A stretch of DNA of 64,000 nt from Tomocerus qinae (GCA_020055645.1 CM034546.1:83576001-83640000); one strand, 5' to 3'; positions 48,305-59,100 are shown, counted from the first letter of the stretch. Notes: generated from the letters alone by a model not told the origin. Numbers and translations are program-made.

Positions 48305-49567
48305 TCAAAAATTATATTTGTTACCGTATATTTTAAAATTTAGGAAAGTGTCACCGGATAACCGAACCTGGCTAGCAATCCTGATTTTTTCCAACGACAT
48401 TTCCGAGTCCACGTACGGTTCCCTCCCCAGTCCTGTTCTTAACTCTTTGTATATACAAGAATAACTAGAATTATTAGCACGGTGAATATCTATGCTTAAA
48501 GAGACGTCTTTCACTTTATCACATATCTTGTCGATATTTTGTAGTATGACATTTTCATTTTGAGCTACCCACACATGCATAAAACCAAGTTCTTTGAGTT
48601 CCATTTTTAGGGAAGAGGCCCAGTTGTATTTGGGATTTTTTTTACCAAAATGATCTGCCTCCAATAACGTATCGTATATTTGCCTGGGTATCCTTGTACG
48701 TGGCATTTGAAGTATTTTGGACCAAAACATTAGTGTTCTTCGAATAATTAGGTATTTCGATGTAGAGCGACCAAGTTCAAGCCGTAGCATATATCCTGGG
48801 GTACATGTAGGTAGTTGCAGCAGTCTTTTAAAGAAGTTTAGTTGGGTTCTTTCGACATCCTCCAGGTGCAGCAGTCCCCATACTTTCGAGCCGTAGAGAG
48901 CAATAGGCAGAATTGACGTGTCAAACTGCTCGCCCATGACCTCATTTTGCATTTGCTCATAAGTTCCATTATTTTTCCTGTTTTATTATTTGCACTTTTA
49001 ACTAACGCTGCTGCAGCAACCCTAAAGAGGCCTGATGGAGTAAATATAATTCCTAGATAGGTGTACTGGCGAACGATTTCTATTTTCTCTTCCTTGTATG
49101 TAAATGTATCCAGAGAGATACGTCGACCTCCTTTGTTAAAAATCATAATTTTTGTTTTTGAAATATTGACAGTTAAGCCGTGCTCGTCACAATATGTTTC
49201 TAATAATTTTAACTTTACCTTAAGATTGCCTGGAGTATCCGTAAGAAGAATGATGTCATCGGCGTAAGCAAGCATGTGAATCTCTTTGTTACACCGAAAC
49301 GCAACTCCTCTTATTTTTGCTTTTTCAAAGATCTTCTCAATGTTACTGATGAATAAGCAGAATAATATAGGTGATAATATTTCTCCTTGAGCAAGTCAAG
49401 TTGTTACTTGAATACTCGAAGTTAAAATCTCGCCGCTATTTAATCGCACTCTCATCGTGGAAAGATCGTAAAGTCGGGCCAGTAAGCGAATGATGGTACC
49501 GCTGATGCCTAGGTCGTACAATTTCAGCCATAATTTGTTATGGGAAATTGAATGGAATGCACGGGCA
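48305..49567 (-). pseudogene. LINE reverse transcriptase C-terminal half
   Basis: From 49567 downward the frame begins right after the polymerase motif A region and reads HNKLWLKLYDLGISG, LAQGEILSPILFCLF (motif B, preceded by a stop), LAYADDIILLTD (the catalytic box, about 49260-49240), LTVNISKTKIMIFNKG and YTYLGIIFTPSG. After a frame change near 48950 it continues with LPIALYGSKVWGLLHLEDVE, LPTCTPGYMLRLELGRS, and a long C-terminal connection region to a stop at 48305. The polymerase copies the element RNA at the nick. Two frame breaks and one stop make it inactive. Confidence 0.8.
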
Positions 49568-50045
49568 GGTTAAAGTAAGACAGTGGTTGCAGAGGTGGAG
49601 GTGGAGGAGTGAGGTGGAGGGGGAGGAGTAAGGTGAAGGTGGAGGATTAAGGTGAAGGAGGTGGAGGAGGTGGAGGAGTGAGGTGGAGGAGGAGGTGGAG
49701 TGAGGCGAGGAGGTGGAGGAGGAGGTGGAGGTAAAAATGTAGGATTTTTTTCTCCTCACCCACTAATCCACTTTTCTCTCTCTCCTCAGCAAAAATAGAG
49801 CGCACAAAATAATATTTAATTATATAAACCATAGTTTAGTTGACTGTAATTATATTAAACGTATGTTCTGAAATATTTATAGATAATTTATGTATAAAAG
49901 ATACTTTATAATTTGACATATGATTAAGTGTGCTAGGCGTGTCTTAGCATGTCAAACCTAAACATATTTATACTATATCATAATTTAGAGTTGTCTGTTT
50001 GTATCTTTGTCCATCGCTAATAGAGCAAGATTCCTCTAATGGTAA

Positions 50046-50240
50046 CAGGTTAGTCGAAGCGGTAGTTGGCAAGTTAAAAATTCACTTTTATCATATCTAA
50101 ATTCCCCTGCCTGGAACACCATGGTAATAAGTCAGGTCCTATTATCCTATCCAAGCAGTGGAGGACAAATTATAGGATTTGTCCTCCAGAGGTGAAAAAG
50201 TGAATTTTTAACTTGCCAACTCCCGCTTCGTCTAACCTCT
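50046..50240. mobile_element. MITE, 195 bp, possible TAA duplication
   Basis: The ends caggttagtcgaagcggtag and its partner at the right (reverse complement agaggttagacgaagcggga) continue through ttggcaagttaaaaattcac. TAA flanks both ends. A 3-bp TWA duplication would fit PIF/Harbinger, but this is inference. A larger direct repeat (gcta(a/t)tagagca) at 50015-50026 and 50263-50274 encloses it. Confidence 0.65.
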
Positions 50241-50305
50241 TAAGGGGGTCCCTATAGAAACCTTGCTATTAGAGCATGTTGAATCCCTGTTAATGGCCCT
50301 GCGAA

Positions 50306-51022
50306 GAACCCCATTCATTTTGGTTCATATCGATAAATAAGTTGCTGAGATATCGCGCGCTCACTTTAGTCACTTTGGATTTATTTTGATAGTCAAAGCA
50401 TTAAAAAAGGCGTTAAAAAGTTCAATTTCGTTTCCTATAAATTTTAGGTTGGTATTATAAAATATTTAATACCGTTTCTAACGGATTTAAGATTTCGAAG
50501 TAAAGCAAATACAACAGAAATGTACTGCTTAAAGCAAAGAAATCAATCTATTTTCCATTTCTTCTGATTTTTAGAGTCAGCATTAACCGATTTATATCTT
50601 CTTTTAATTTTCATATTTAGTTTTAATCAATTTTGATTTTATGTAGATTTTGATAGTTAGTATTATTCAGTTTCGATTTTCTGTAGATTTATTCAACATT
50701 AACCTATTTTGAATTTCTATTGATTTTAATAGTCAACATTAATCTATTTTGATTTTATGTTGATTTTCAAAGTCAACATTAAACAATTTTGAACTTATGT
50801 TGATTTAGTCAAAATAAATTAATTTTGAACTTATGTTCATTTTCATATTAAAAATTAATAAATTTTGATTTATGTTGATTTTCATAGTCAAAATTAATAA
50901 ATTTTGATTTATATTGAATTTCATAGTCAAAATTAATCAATTTTTATTTTATGTTGACTTTTCGAATGATATAGTTTCGCTTTGATTGCGTTATAATTTT
51001 ATTAGTTAAAGATCACGTCAGT
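50306..51022 (-). mobile_element. Minisatellite-core element, reversed, in the foldback loop
   Basis: Reading the minus strand: the left region with acgtgatctttaac, a core with aaaatcaacataaaatcaaa, then gcgcgcgatatctcagcaac, truncated before the terminal hairpin. It fills almost the entire loop. Confidence 0.65.
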
Positions 51023-51498
51023 TCTTCGCAGGGCCATTAACAGGGATTCAACATGCTCTAATAGCGATGGACAAAGATACAAACAGACAACCCTAAATTA
51101 TGATATAGTATAAATATGTTTAGGTTTGACATGCTAAGACACGCCTAGCACACTTAATCATATGTCAAATTATAAAGTATCTTTTATACATAAATTATCT
51201 ATAAATATTTCAGAACATACGTTTAATATAATTACAGTCAACTAAACTATGTTTTATATAATTAAATATTATTTTGTGCGCTCTATTTTTGCTGAGGAGA
51301 GAGAGAAAAGTGGATTAGTGGGTGAGGAGAAAAAAATCCTACATTTTTACCTCCTCCTCCACCTCCTCGCCTCACTCCACCTCCTCCTCCACCTCACTCC
51401 TCCACCTCCTCCACCTCAATCCTCCACCTCCACCTCACTCCTCCCCCTCCACCTCCCTCCTCCACCTCCACCTCTGCAACCACTGTCTTACTTTAACC

Positions 51499-51890
51499 CA
51501 CGGGCATAATCGATAAACATCGCATAGAGCCTTTTCTTTTTCGAAATCTGATGTTTATTAGTGAAGAGAGTGTAAAAATATGGTCTGGACAACCCTGTCT
51601 TTTCTGAAGTCGGCTTGTGATTCTGGTAGCATATGGTTGTCTTCAACGAAAGGTAAAAGTCTGTTTAATTGAACTTGCGTGAAAAGCTTTAATGTTACGT
51701 TTAGTAGGGAGAATGGTCGGTAATTTGCCGGGTCTTCCTTGTCTCCTTTTTTGAAGATGTGAACAACCTCTGATTCAGGCCATGAAGAGGGAATGGTTTC
51801 CTGTTGCAAAATTTTGTTATATATGATGAGTAAAAACTTCAACCAACATTTCGGCAGGGCTTTTAGAATTTCATTAGTAATTTTATCTGG
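51499..51890 (-). pseudogene. LINE reverse transcriptase fingers region
   Basis: The frame reads PPDKITNEILKALPKCW, IPSSWPESEVVHIFKKGDK, NYRPFSLLNVTLKLFTQ and LPESQADFRKDR, the N-terminal polymerase motifs of LINEs, and then LYAMFIDYARA to the foldback junction. It joins in order with the block at 53646-53816 upstream and 49567 downstream. A frame change occurs near 51558. Confidence 0.8.
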
Positions 51891-52061
51891 GGGAAAATAG
51901 GAATTTGTATGGCACATACATGACTTTGAGGGAGAGCTAAAAATAGATAGTGTGACTTTGTATGGCAGTTTATGACTTTGTATGGCGGTTTATGACTTTG
52001 TATGGAACTTTATGACTTTGTATGGTAAGTTAATTTATGGCTTGACGAAGAGCTATAAGAG

Positions 52062-52259
52062 CTATGTTTGTTTGAACTTCCAGGATAGTACATCTTCAGA
52101 GTTAATGTCACTTTCAGTCCATGTCTGCTGCACTCTTGCCTTTTTTGTTTCGTTTTCTTTATTTTCAAATTCACTATCATCAGTGTCACTGTCACTGTCC
52201 ATTTTGTATTCCAAACTTACAGATTTTCTTCCCCCGACCATTGTACTTCTTGTGTTCAC
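52062..52259 (-). CDS. Short acidic ORF of the DNA element (possible transposase exon)
   Basis: The 65-residue frame starts MNTRSTMVGGRKSVSLEYK and continues with an acidic Ser/Asp/Glu run (MDSDSDTDDSEFENKENE) and a Lys-rich patch. The block SLEYK-x-DSD is conserved in the related element at 20505-20600, which argues that it is or was translated. No catalytic residues are present in it and no further exon was recognised. Probably the N-terminus of an element-encoded protein that has otherwise been deleted. Function unknown. Confidence 0.4.
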   Translation of the reverse strand: MNTRSTMVGGRKSVSLEYKMDSDSDTDDSEFENKENETKKARVQQTWTESDINSEDVLSWKFKQT

Positions 52260-52519
52260 TCAGATGCAAGATCAGATGCCGACAACGAAGGCAGCAGAGC
52301 AGAAATATACTGATTGGAAAAATTCTGATAACATGATGCTAATTGGGAGATAACGTCAGAGCTAAGAGTATTGACTTCCCTTCTTTTATACACATAGCTA
52401 ACTATCCATGTTTTATGCTTGGATATGCAGTTTCTACCTGGGTATTATCATTCTACTATATATATATTCTTAGACTTCAATAAATTTACCAACTCGTATT
52501 GATATATATCGTGCATCGG

Positions 52520-53471
52520 GGATTCCAGAGTAGCTGCCGAAGTGAACGGACACGACATTGTCGTGGTCCTCATATTTTTAAATTTTTTGGCTTATTTTTG
52601 GGCCTATTTTTGCCCAAAAAGTAGTGCTGTGCATAGAGTGAAGAGGCCTGTACACCCGGGACAGAATTTAGTGCACGAAAGTGGGACAGAATGTCCGAAT
52701 TCGGTGTTTTTTACGTGAAGCAGCCCACTGAAATACCATTTTTTCTGTGCTGTGAGTGGAATTCCTTATCGCGGAGGACGGCCATGGATGCTAATTGGGT
52801 CTGGCAGCGGCGTGAACAGTAGCGGTATGCAGATTAGAAGATAAGACGGCCTTCGAAGACCTGTGCTGCCTACTACAACCGACCAGATTAGTAGTGCTTT
52901 TCTTACTAGTCATTCTCATGTTGGCCCTGCGACTGTCTTCTCCGCTATCTGTGTTCCAGCTATTCAGCAGGATAACAAGCAGTGTAGCATCAATAACATC
53001 GTCAAGGTATAAGGGCCGATCACTCTGTGCACAGTCTACTCATCAAATTATTGGCAAATTTACATTCTGTCTCCATAAAGCTACTCTGGAACCCACTTAT
53101 GCGTGAGTATAGGCGTAACTTCTGTATTAAGGTTATTTACATATACCTATCTATGCATATTACTTGATCTTATGTATTTCTTGTACTAACTGAGCTTTAG
53201 GTTTTCTCTTGTGTACTGGTGGTATAATTAAAGATTTCCCTAGGACGGTGCTTCCCTGTCCCATGTCTATGACTGTTAGCGGTGCAGGTTTCTGTCATTA
53301 TGTGAGGCTATACCTATTTTTGGCGGTTGGTTAGTTGTAATACAGTGAATACTTGGATTATTGTAATGTGTTTGTAATAATTGGCATATGAATTTGAATA
53401 TCTGTAACATGTATTATTTTGTGTGATGGGCGACAGCCCGCTGGAAGCGCAAATAAAACCCTACCCTACCC
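52520..53471 (+). mobile_element. Retroposon insertion with 15-bp TSD
   Basis: Flanked by tatatcgtgcatcgg at 52505-52519 and 53472-53486. The 3' end is gcgcaaataaaaccctaccc with a repeated ccta tail, the style of a LINE 3' terminus. The 5' part has no open polymerase frame, so it is a 5'-truncated LINE or a non-coding retroposon of about 950 bp. Confidence 0.8.
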
Positions 53472-53645
53472 TATATCGTGCATCGGTATACTATGCATGT
53501 TTATATAAAACTATCACCATATATAGTAATTATTTCCATACAAATTCATTAGGTAAGTCATAACATACCATACAAAGTCACACTAAATGTCAAAAAATCC
53601 TCCATACAAAAGTCATGTGTGTGCCATACAAATTAATTGGCCCCC

Positions 53646-53830
53646 TTTATCTGATCCCGTACTTTTGTTTATCTTTAGTTTGTTTATTGCTGTTGTAAGT
53701 TCTTTTAGTGTTATTTTTAAAGCAAACTTTTCTTGTGGAGCATCTTGCAAATGAATACCAATTGTCTTCTTTGGGCGGCATGGTGGAAAAATAATATTCT
53801 TCCCATTTTTCTTCACATATGTTATTTTGA
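53646..53830 (-). pseudogene. LINE polymerase N-terminal lead-in
   Basis: The frame reads LKITLKELTTAINKLKINKS and TGSDK, the conserved helix and K-x-PG-D style motif at the start of LINE polymerase domains. It is interrupted directly after the GSDK by the TTTATCTG-flanked element. Confidence 0.75.
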
Positions 53831-54494
53831 ATTGAGTCGCAAGGATAAAACTTTTTTAAATTTTAAACTTTAGATAAGTTTGCCAAAATTGCTTATTTTT
53901 CTTCTTATAGCAGTTTAGTCCAGCAAGCCGAGGTGTAAGGGTCTCCAAAAGTGAAGGGCTCTACCTCAATACTCTGTATGCATTCACTGTCTGTAATTCA
54001 TCGCTGAGATAAGTAAACACTACATAATTAAATAGCAATTTCCTGTTTGTACGGTTCGACGTGTCGTCCTTCTGAAGTTTGGTATGTTATAATTGCTGCA
54101 AATTATTCTGTGTATTGTGTTTAAGTATAAGATATCTACATCCGGCTCTGGGCTAAACGGGTTGAGGGTAACTGTACCAATTTTGGTATTCAGTTTCTGG
54201 CCCTCTTATTTTTGGTGTAGATTTATCTACACAATTACGGTTTTCTGGCTACCATAATAAAGCCATGAACCTTGTCAATGTGCTACTATTACAATAATTT
54301 TAATAATATTAATTACATATTATTACCTAAAAGTGCTACTAGTTATTTGTTATTATTATTTTTGTGATTGGACTATCCCTGAACTAATTAGTTAAAAATG
54401 TGCTAAACAAATAAGTATTTAAGGGACTCTTCTGTGTTGAACTCTGTGAGAAGTTATACTATTATTACATTTACCACTATACATTCTGAGCTCT
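53831..54494 (+). other. Unassigned; probable 5' UTR of the downstream LINE
   Basis: No coding frame. 54290-54490 is AT-rich and leads directly into the ORF1 start. I could not find the 5' boundary or a TSD, nor the missing end of the copia RNase H. Confidence 0.35.
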
Positions 54495-55369
54495 GTGTCT
54501 ACAAAAATGGATAAAGATTGCTTGTCAAAATGTACCCTGTGCTTGGATGATGTTAATGGAGGAGTACGCTGTGGATTTTGCAGTAATATATACCATCACA
54601 GCTGCGCACCAGGTTTTGTCAAAAATTTCTCTAACTATTTGTGGGTATGTGATGAATGTAAATTGGCAAATATTTCCATATCTTCCCTTCATTCTCGTTT
54701 ACTCTCTCTAGAAAATAAGTTTAAAAATCTAGATAAAAATGATTCTGAGGATGTTTCTGAACAACTTGATATTATGACTAACGATATTAGTACCAATTCG
54801 AAAAAATTTTGAAACTAGAACAAAAACATGAGACTGAATCACGTAAGTATAACACTATAGTTAGAGGGTTAGACTTGTCATCCACAATAAAAGAGTATAT
54901 ACCTGCACATGAAATAGCTGACATCTTACACGTACTAAATTGTAATATAGGATGTGTAAAGGATATACTTGTGCTTACACATAATAAAAACAGTGTAATT
55001 AAGCTTACATTTACAAGCTTAACAGAGCGCAGAAAGGTCCTTTTATCATCATACAAACTAAAAGGTCATTCTAAGTATGGTCATATTTATATCAACCCAG
55101 ACCTTTCTAAACAACAAATCATTGATAACAAGGTCCAGAGGAATGGTAAAATTAGACATAACAACAAATCTGCTAATTATAGTAAAAATAACATAACTAC
55201 TGACACTAATTATGAATCTATACCTTCCACTTCCAAAGTTAACTATGAAAATACCACTCAGATAGACATTGTAAACTCACCAATAGTTGCTGTTAACGAT
55301 AAAAATATCACGATGCGTAAGAAGTCTAACCTTTTTCAACAAAGCCAAACTCCACAGAGTTATCCATAG
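54495..55369 (+). CDS. LINE ORF1: PHD finger plus RNA-binding-like region, one frame change
   Basis: From the ATG at 54495 the protein opens with a C4HC3 PHD-type zinc finger: C13, C16, C26, C29, H34, C37, W50, C52 and C55 are all in place. It is followed by a short coiled-coil-like stretch (SLHSRLLSLENKFKNLD). The frame closes at 54810-54812 (tga) immediately after aaaaaatttt. The minus-one frame, open across this point, continues to 55369 with RKYNTIVRGLDLS, IADILHVLNCNIGCVKDIL, and GHIYINPDLS, as in the C-terminal domain of LINE ORF1 proteins. Either a base was lost in the homopolymer run or the ribosome slips there. PHD-bearing ORF1 is typical of CR1-related elements. Confidence 0.75.
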
Positions 55370-58215
55370 CACACATAAATGTTCGAGCACTACAAAATAA
55401 AATATTCCTTGTAACATTGTTAATTAATGACTATGATATCGATATTTTATGTGTCAGCGAAACCTTTCTTAATGAGCTTATAATTCCTCTTAATATACCA
55501 AATTATACCTTCTATCGCAATGACAGGCAATCTATTTATAAAAATGGTGGTGGTGGAGTTGGCATTTTTGTAAATGATATATATAAATGTACTCCGTATA
55601 ATTTTAAGTGCTCACCTGACATTATAAATTCTAATGTGGAATATCTAGCCCTTGTTGTACAACACAAGTTCAATAAATCTTTCATTGTCCTTGTTATATA
55701 CCGTGCCCCTGATTATTCTAAAGAGTGTATTAGTAATGACATGTCTAGTTTTGACCATATATTCTCGGAACTTTGCTCGTTAAATAAGACAATCTTTATT
55801 CATGGTGATTTTAACTTAAAGTATACCCCAGTTTACGACAAGTTTCAACACATACTAGATAGCTACAATCTAAAGCAATATGTACATGTCCCAACTAGGG
55901 AAGAATCTATTCTTGACCTCTTTATTAGTAATGAGGATCGATTTGTTAATTCAGTAAAGGTATTGGACCCATATGTATCTGATCACAAATTAGTTACATC
56001 CACCATCAGAATACATAAAGAAAAGCATTCTAAAACTACTACTACCTTTCGTAACTTTAAAACCATAAAATTTAATGTACTAGCTGAAAATGTAGTAGAG
56101 ACTGAATTTAATTCAGAGAATTGTCCTGATATTGAGTCTAGGGTTTCTTCTTTTTGTGATAAGGTAGTAAATATTTATGATAAAGTTGCTCCTGTAGTTA
56201 CGAAGTCTTTTATTAAATACCCAAAAAAATTGTCCTTGTCTGAAGCCACTCTCAAATGTAAAGTACTTAGAGATAAAGCCTATAAACTTCAACGTAAATT
56301 ACCAACTAGTGATAATATTAATAATTACATAGCACTTAAGAAACAGTTTAAAGCACTAGTCCACACTGACACGAATGAATATGTAAACTATACAATAGAA
56401 AAGCTAGGGCCAACTAAAGGGATCAAAGCATTAGTTGACATTAAACCAAAAAATAATAATAAAGTTACACTACCAGCTAATGATATCAATAGTTACTTTA
56501 TCAGTATTAGTACTTATAATCCTACTTATACTTACCCACACATGCCGGATATGTTTAATGATGTTTCAAATGTTCAAAGTGAATTTATAGTAACAACCAT
56601 AAATGCTACTTGTTTATTTAAAGCATGGCACTGCCTCAAAAACACTCAAGGTACATTGTGTGATGGTATGGGAATATCAGCTCTAATGTTAAATTATATG
56701 ATATCCTCTCCTAATGTTTATCTAGAATTACTAGACATTATCAATGAATGCTTAAGTAGTGGATCCATACCTGATACCCTTAAAGTTTCTAAGATACTAC
56801 CCTCTCCTAAACTACCTATTGTAACATTGCCTAAAGACCTACGTCCAATTAGCAATCAAACTCTCTTATTGAAGTTAATGGAAAAATGTGTATGCATTAA
56901 GTTAACTGAATATCTTAATGATAATGATGTACTATGTAAGCAACAATTTGGGTTTAGGTCTAAACACTCTACAGTTCATGCACAAATAGCATTAACGGAC
57001 TTTTTATATGATAACATAGATAATGGAAATGTGTGTCTTTTATTATCACTAGATTTAAGTAAAGCATTTGATAAGGTGTGTAGAAAACTTTTATTAAATA
57101 AGTTACAATTTTATGGTATTGATCCGCACTGGTTTTCCTCTTATCTTGAAAATAGAGGACAATTTGTTTTTGTAGATAATGACAACATTTCAGAGATAGG
57201 TTACACAACTCTAGGGGTCCCTCAAGGCAGTATATTAGGACCTGTTCTATTCTCGTTGTATATTAATGATCTACCTTTAGTGATAAGAAATAGCTTAAGT
57301 ATTTTATTTGCTGACGACACTTCCATGGCTATTGCCGGACCTCCAAATAATATAGCAGCACTTCTTCGTACAATTGAACAAGATATGCTGAGTGTATTAG
57401 ATTGGATGGTCAGCAATAGGATGGAATTAAATGTAGACAAAACACAATTTATGGTTATTGGTAGACCCCATGTTGTTAGCTCATTGGGGGCTCTTAGTTT
57501 TACTGTTAATAACATAACTGTGAAATCTGTTGATAAGATTAAATGTTTAGGTTTACTAATTGACTCGAGTCTACAATGGACTCTTGAAACTAGTAATATT
57601 AATCGTAGGTGTAATTCGATAATCTGGTCTATGTATCCCTTGCAGCCATATATATCCATCTTAAATCGTAAAGCTATTGTAAATGAAAACTTAATGCCCA
57701 TTATTAGATATATGTGTGCTGTATGGGGGACTGCTCCAAAATTTAATATTAATCTCTTGGAAAAGCTCGTAAGACGACTAGGTCGTTTTGTACTAGGATA
57801 CGGCAAGTATGATTCTGTGAAATTAGATATTACTGAACAACTAAAATGGTTATTCCCAAACAATCTATATAAGTTGGAGGTACTTAAGCTTACATATAAT
57901 ATGTATAACAACACATGTCCTCCCTACTTTTCTAATTACCTTGATATTGATAATGTTAACACTATTACTACAAGGTCTAATACTTTTGCACGACCACAAT
58001 ATGTAGGAAAATCTGAAATATTTAAACGAACTTTTAAATACTCTAGTATTAACTAGTATAGCCTACCTGAAGATGTACGTAATTCTACTAGTATAGTTAG
58101 CTTTAAGAAAAATGTGAAAAGGTTCTTGCTACATAAACAATCTGAAGAGTGTATTCCAATTGAATGTGCCCTGAACTACTCTTGTATTGAAGAGGTAGCA
58201 ATGGGATTAATTTAA
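55330..58215 (+). pseudogene. LINE ORF2: endonuclease and reverse transcriptase, single internal TAG
   Basis: The open frame begins after a taa at 55327-55329, overlaps ORF1 by about 40 bases in the minus-one phase, and has no ATG before the conserved start IAHINVRALQNK, so its translation may depend on ORF1. Endonuclease: ILCVSETFLN, GGGGVGIFVND, FIHGDFNLKY (55797) and YVSDHKLV (55972). Reverse transcriptase: DLRPISNQTLLLKLMEK, QQFGFRSKHST, LDLSKAFDKV (57049), GVPQGSILGPVLFSLYINDL (57214), ILFADDTSMA (57301; catalytic Asp pair 57313-57318), MELNVDKTQFMVIG and CLGLLIDSSLQW. A TAG at 58054-58056 sits where the family has its Trp of 'W-x-x-LP'; the frame then goes on with YSLPEDVRNST to a taa at 58213. 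About 960 residues, near full length. Confidence 0.9.
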
Positions 58216-58373
58216 TACTATAACCAACTAAAAATAATGTGTTCTATTTACCTGTCTACTACTGTACATTGTACTTGTAATACTATTGCGAATTGTATTT
58301 AACCTTTTTGTATCCTGGTATTATAACGACCTTCATTGAAGGGCAATATCTTGTAATGAAATAAATAGCATAG

Positions 58374-59095
58374 TTTTAGCTCGCCTGAATAAGGCAGCTT
58401 ATAGAATCGCACAGTCTGTCCGTCCGTACGTCCGTCCGTCCGTCCGTCCGTCCGTCCGTCCGTCCGTACCCACGATAACTTTCGAACGCAATGACGGATA
58501 TTAACCAAACTTGGCAGATTCAGTGCCTATGGACCACTGACGATCCCTATTCATTTTGGGGTTAATCGGTCCATTGGTTGCTGAGATACCACGCGCTCAC
58601 TTTCTCTTTATTTTGATAGTCAAAGTGAAAATTTGGCATTAAATGGACATTAAAAAGTTCAAAGGCGTTTCCTATAAATTGTTAGCGGGATAGTATAAAA
58701 TATTTCACTCCGCTTCTACCAAATTTGAAATTTAATAATAAATCAAATAAAACCGAAATACTACTATTAGAGGACGGAAATAAATCTATTTTGGATTTAT
58801 AATCAATTTTATAGTCAAATTTACAATTTCTAACATCTTTTCATTTTGATAGTCAATATTACTATACAATAGTGATTTGACTTGATTTTACACTCAAGAT
58901 GAATTTTCTTTTGATTTTGATACTCAATATTAATTAATTTTGATTTTCTTTTGATTTTGATACCCAATATTAAATAATTTTGATTTTGTTTTGATTTTGA
59001 TACTCAATATTAATTAATTTTGATTTTTTGTTGATTTTGATAGACAACATTAATCAATTTTGATTTTCTGTTGATTTAATAGTTAATACACTACC
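58374..59095 (-). mobile_element. Minisatellite-core element, reversed
   Basis: Begins (as right end) ttttagctcgcctgaataag and agcttatagaatcgcacagt, then a (gtcc)n run at 58420-58468, gttcgaaag, gcgtggtatctcagcaacca, gaagcggagtg, and core units aaaatcaaaagaaaatcaaa. The left end is missing. The frame 58299-58508 with repeated GRTDGRTD is a by-product of the (ggac)n run. Confidence 0.75.
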
Positions 59096-59100
59096 ACAAA

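Larger units (their letters stand above)
49568..51498. mobile_element. Foldback DNA element, 1931 bp, TSD CACGGGCA
   Basis: Long inverted arms (49568-50026 and 51052-51498) start ggttaaagtaagacagtggt and contain mirrored GGTGGAGG-type runs and the matched gtgctaggcgtgtcttagca. CACGGGCA is present at 49560-49567 and 51499-51506. The insertion falls inside the interrupted LINE's polymerase motif A: the right flank encodes LYAMFIDYARA and the left flank continues FHSISHNK. The loop holds a MITE (50046-50240) and a reversed minisatellite-core element. Superfamily unassigned. Confidence 0.9.
51891..53645. mobile_element. DNA element, 1755 bp, TSD TTTATCTG
   Basis: TTTATCTG at 51883-51890 and 53646-53653 flanks ends that begin gggg and share, inverted, aatttgtatggcaca followed by acatgac. 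Subterminal tgactttgtatgg repeats are present on both sides. The insertion lies between two parts of one LINE frame (STGSDK and PPDKITNE). Inside are a short minus-strand coding block and a later retroposon. A related copy starts at 20274. 8-bp TSD; superfamily unresolved. Confidence 0.87.
47745..53830 (-). mobile_element. LINE, minus strand, split by two DNA transposons
   Basis: The 3' end at 47745-47810 carries (gtaaatag)n and the reverse complement of ggctgaggcc, as in the LINE at 31705, and has inserted in the copia RNase H. The coding parts, from 5' to 3', are 53816-53646, 51890-51499 and 49567-48305. These are separated by a 1755-bp element and a 1931-bp element, each with an 8-bp TSD, so the LINE body is continuous once they are discounted. 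The 5' end is not visible: no endonuclease was found beyond 53830. Confidence 0.85.
54100..58373 (+). mobile_element. LINE (CR1/Jockey-like group), nearly complete
   Basis: Comprises 5' UTR (start uncertain), ORF1, ORF2 and a short 3' UTR ending tgtaatgaaataaatagcat at about 58371. The 3' end is met directly by a reversed minisatellite-core element, so the TSD cannot be read. PHD ORF1 plus AP-type endonuclease and the polymerase style place it in the CR1/L2/Crack/Jockey part of the LINE tree. This is the only element in the window with a nearly intact polymerase. Confidence 0.8.

Noticed and set aside
49538..49832. Ser/Thr/His-rich and Pro-rich ORFs, also at 51249-51516
   Set aside because: They are mirror translations of the GGTGGAGG runs in the inverted arms of one foldback element.
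57222..57914. 230-codon minus-strand ORF opposite LINE ORF2
   Set aside because: Antisense shadow of the polymerase coding sequence; no motif of its own.
58299..58508. ORF with GRTDGRTDGR repeats
   Set aside because: Product of a (ggac)n microsatellite in the right flank of the minisatellite-core element; short frames of the same kind occur at other copies.
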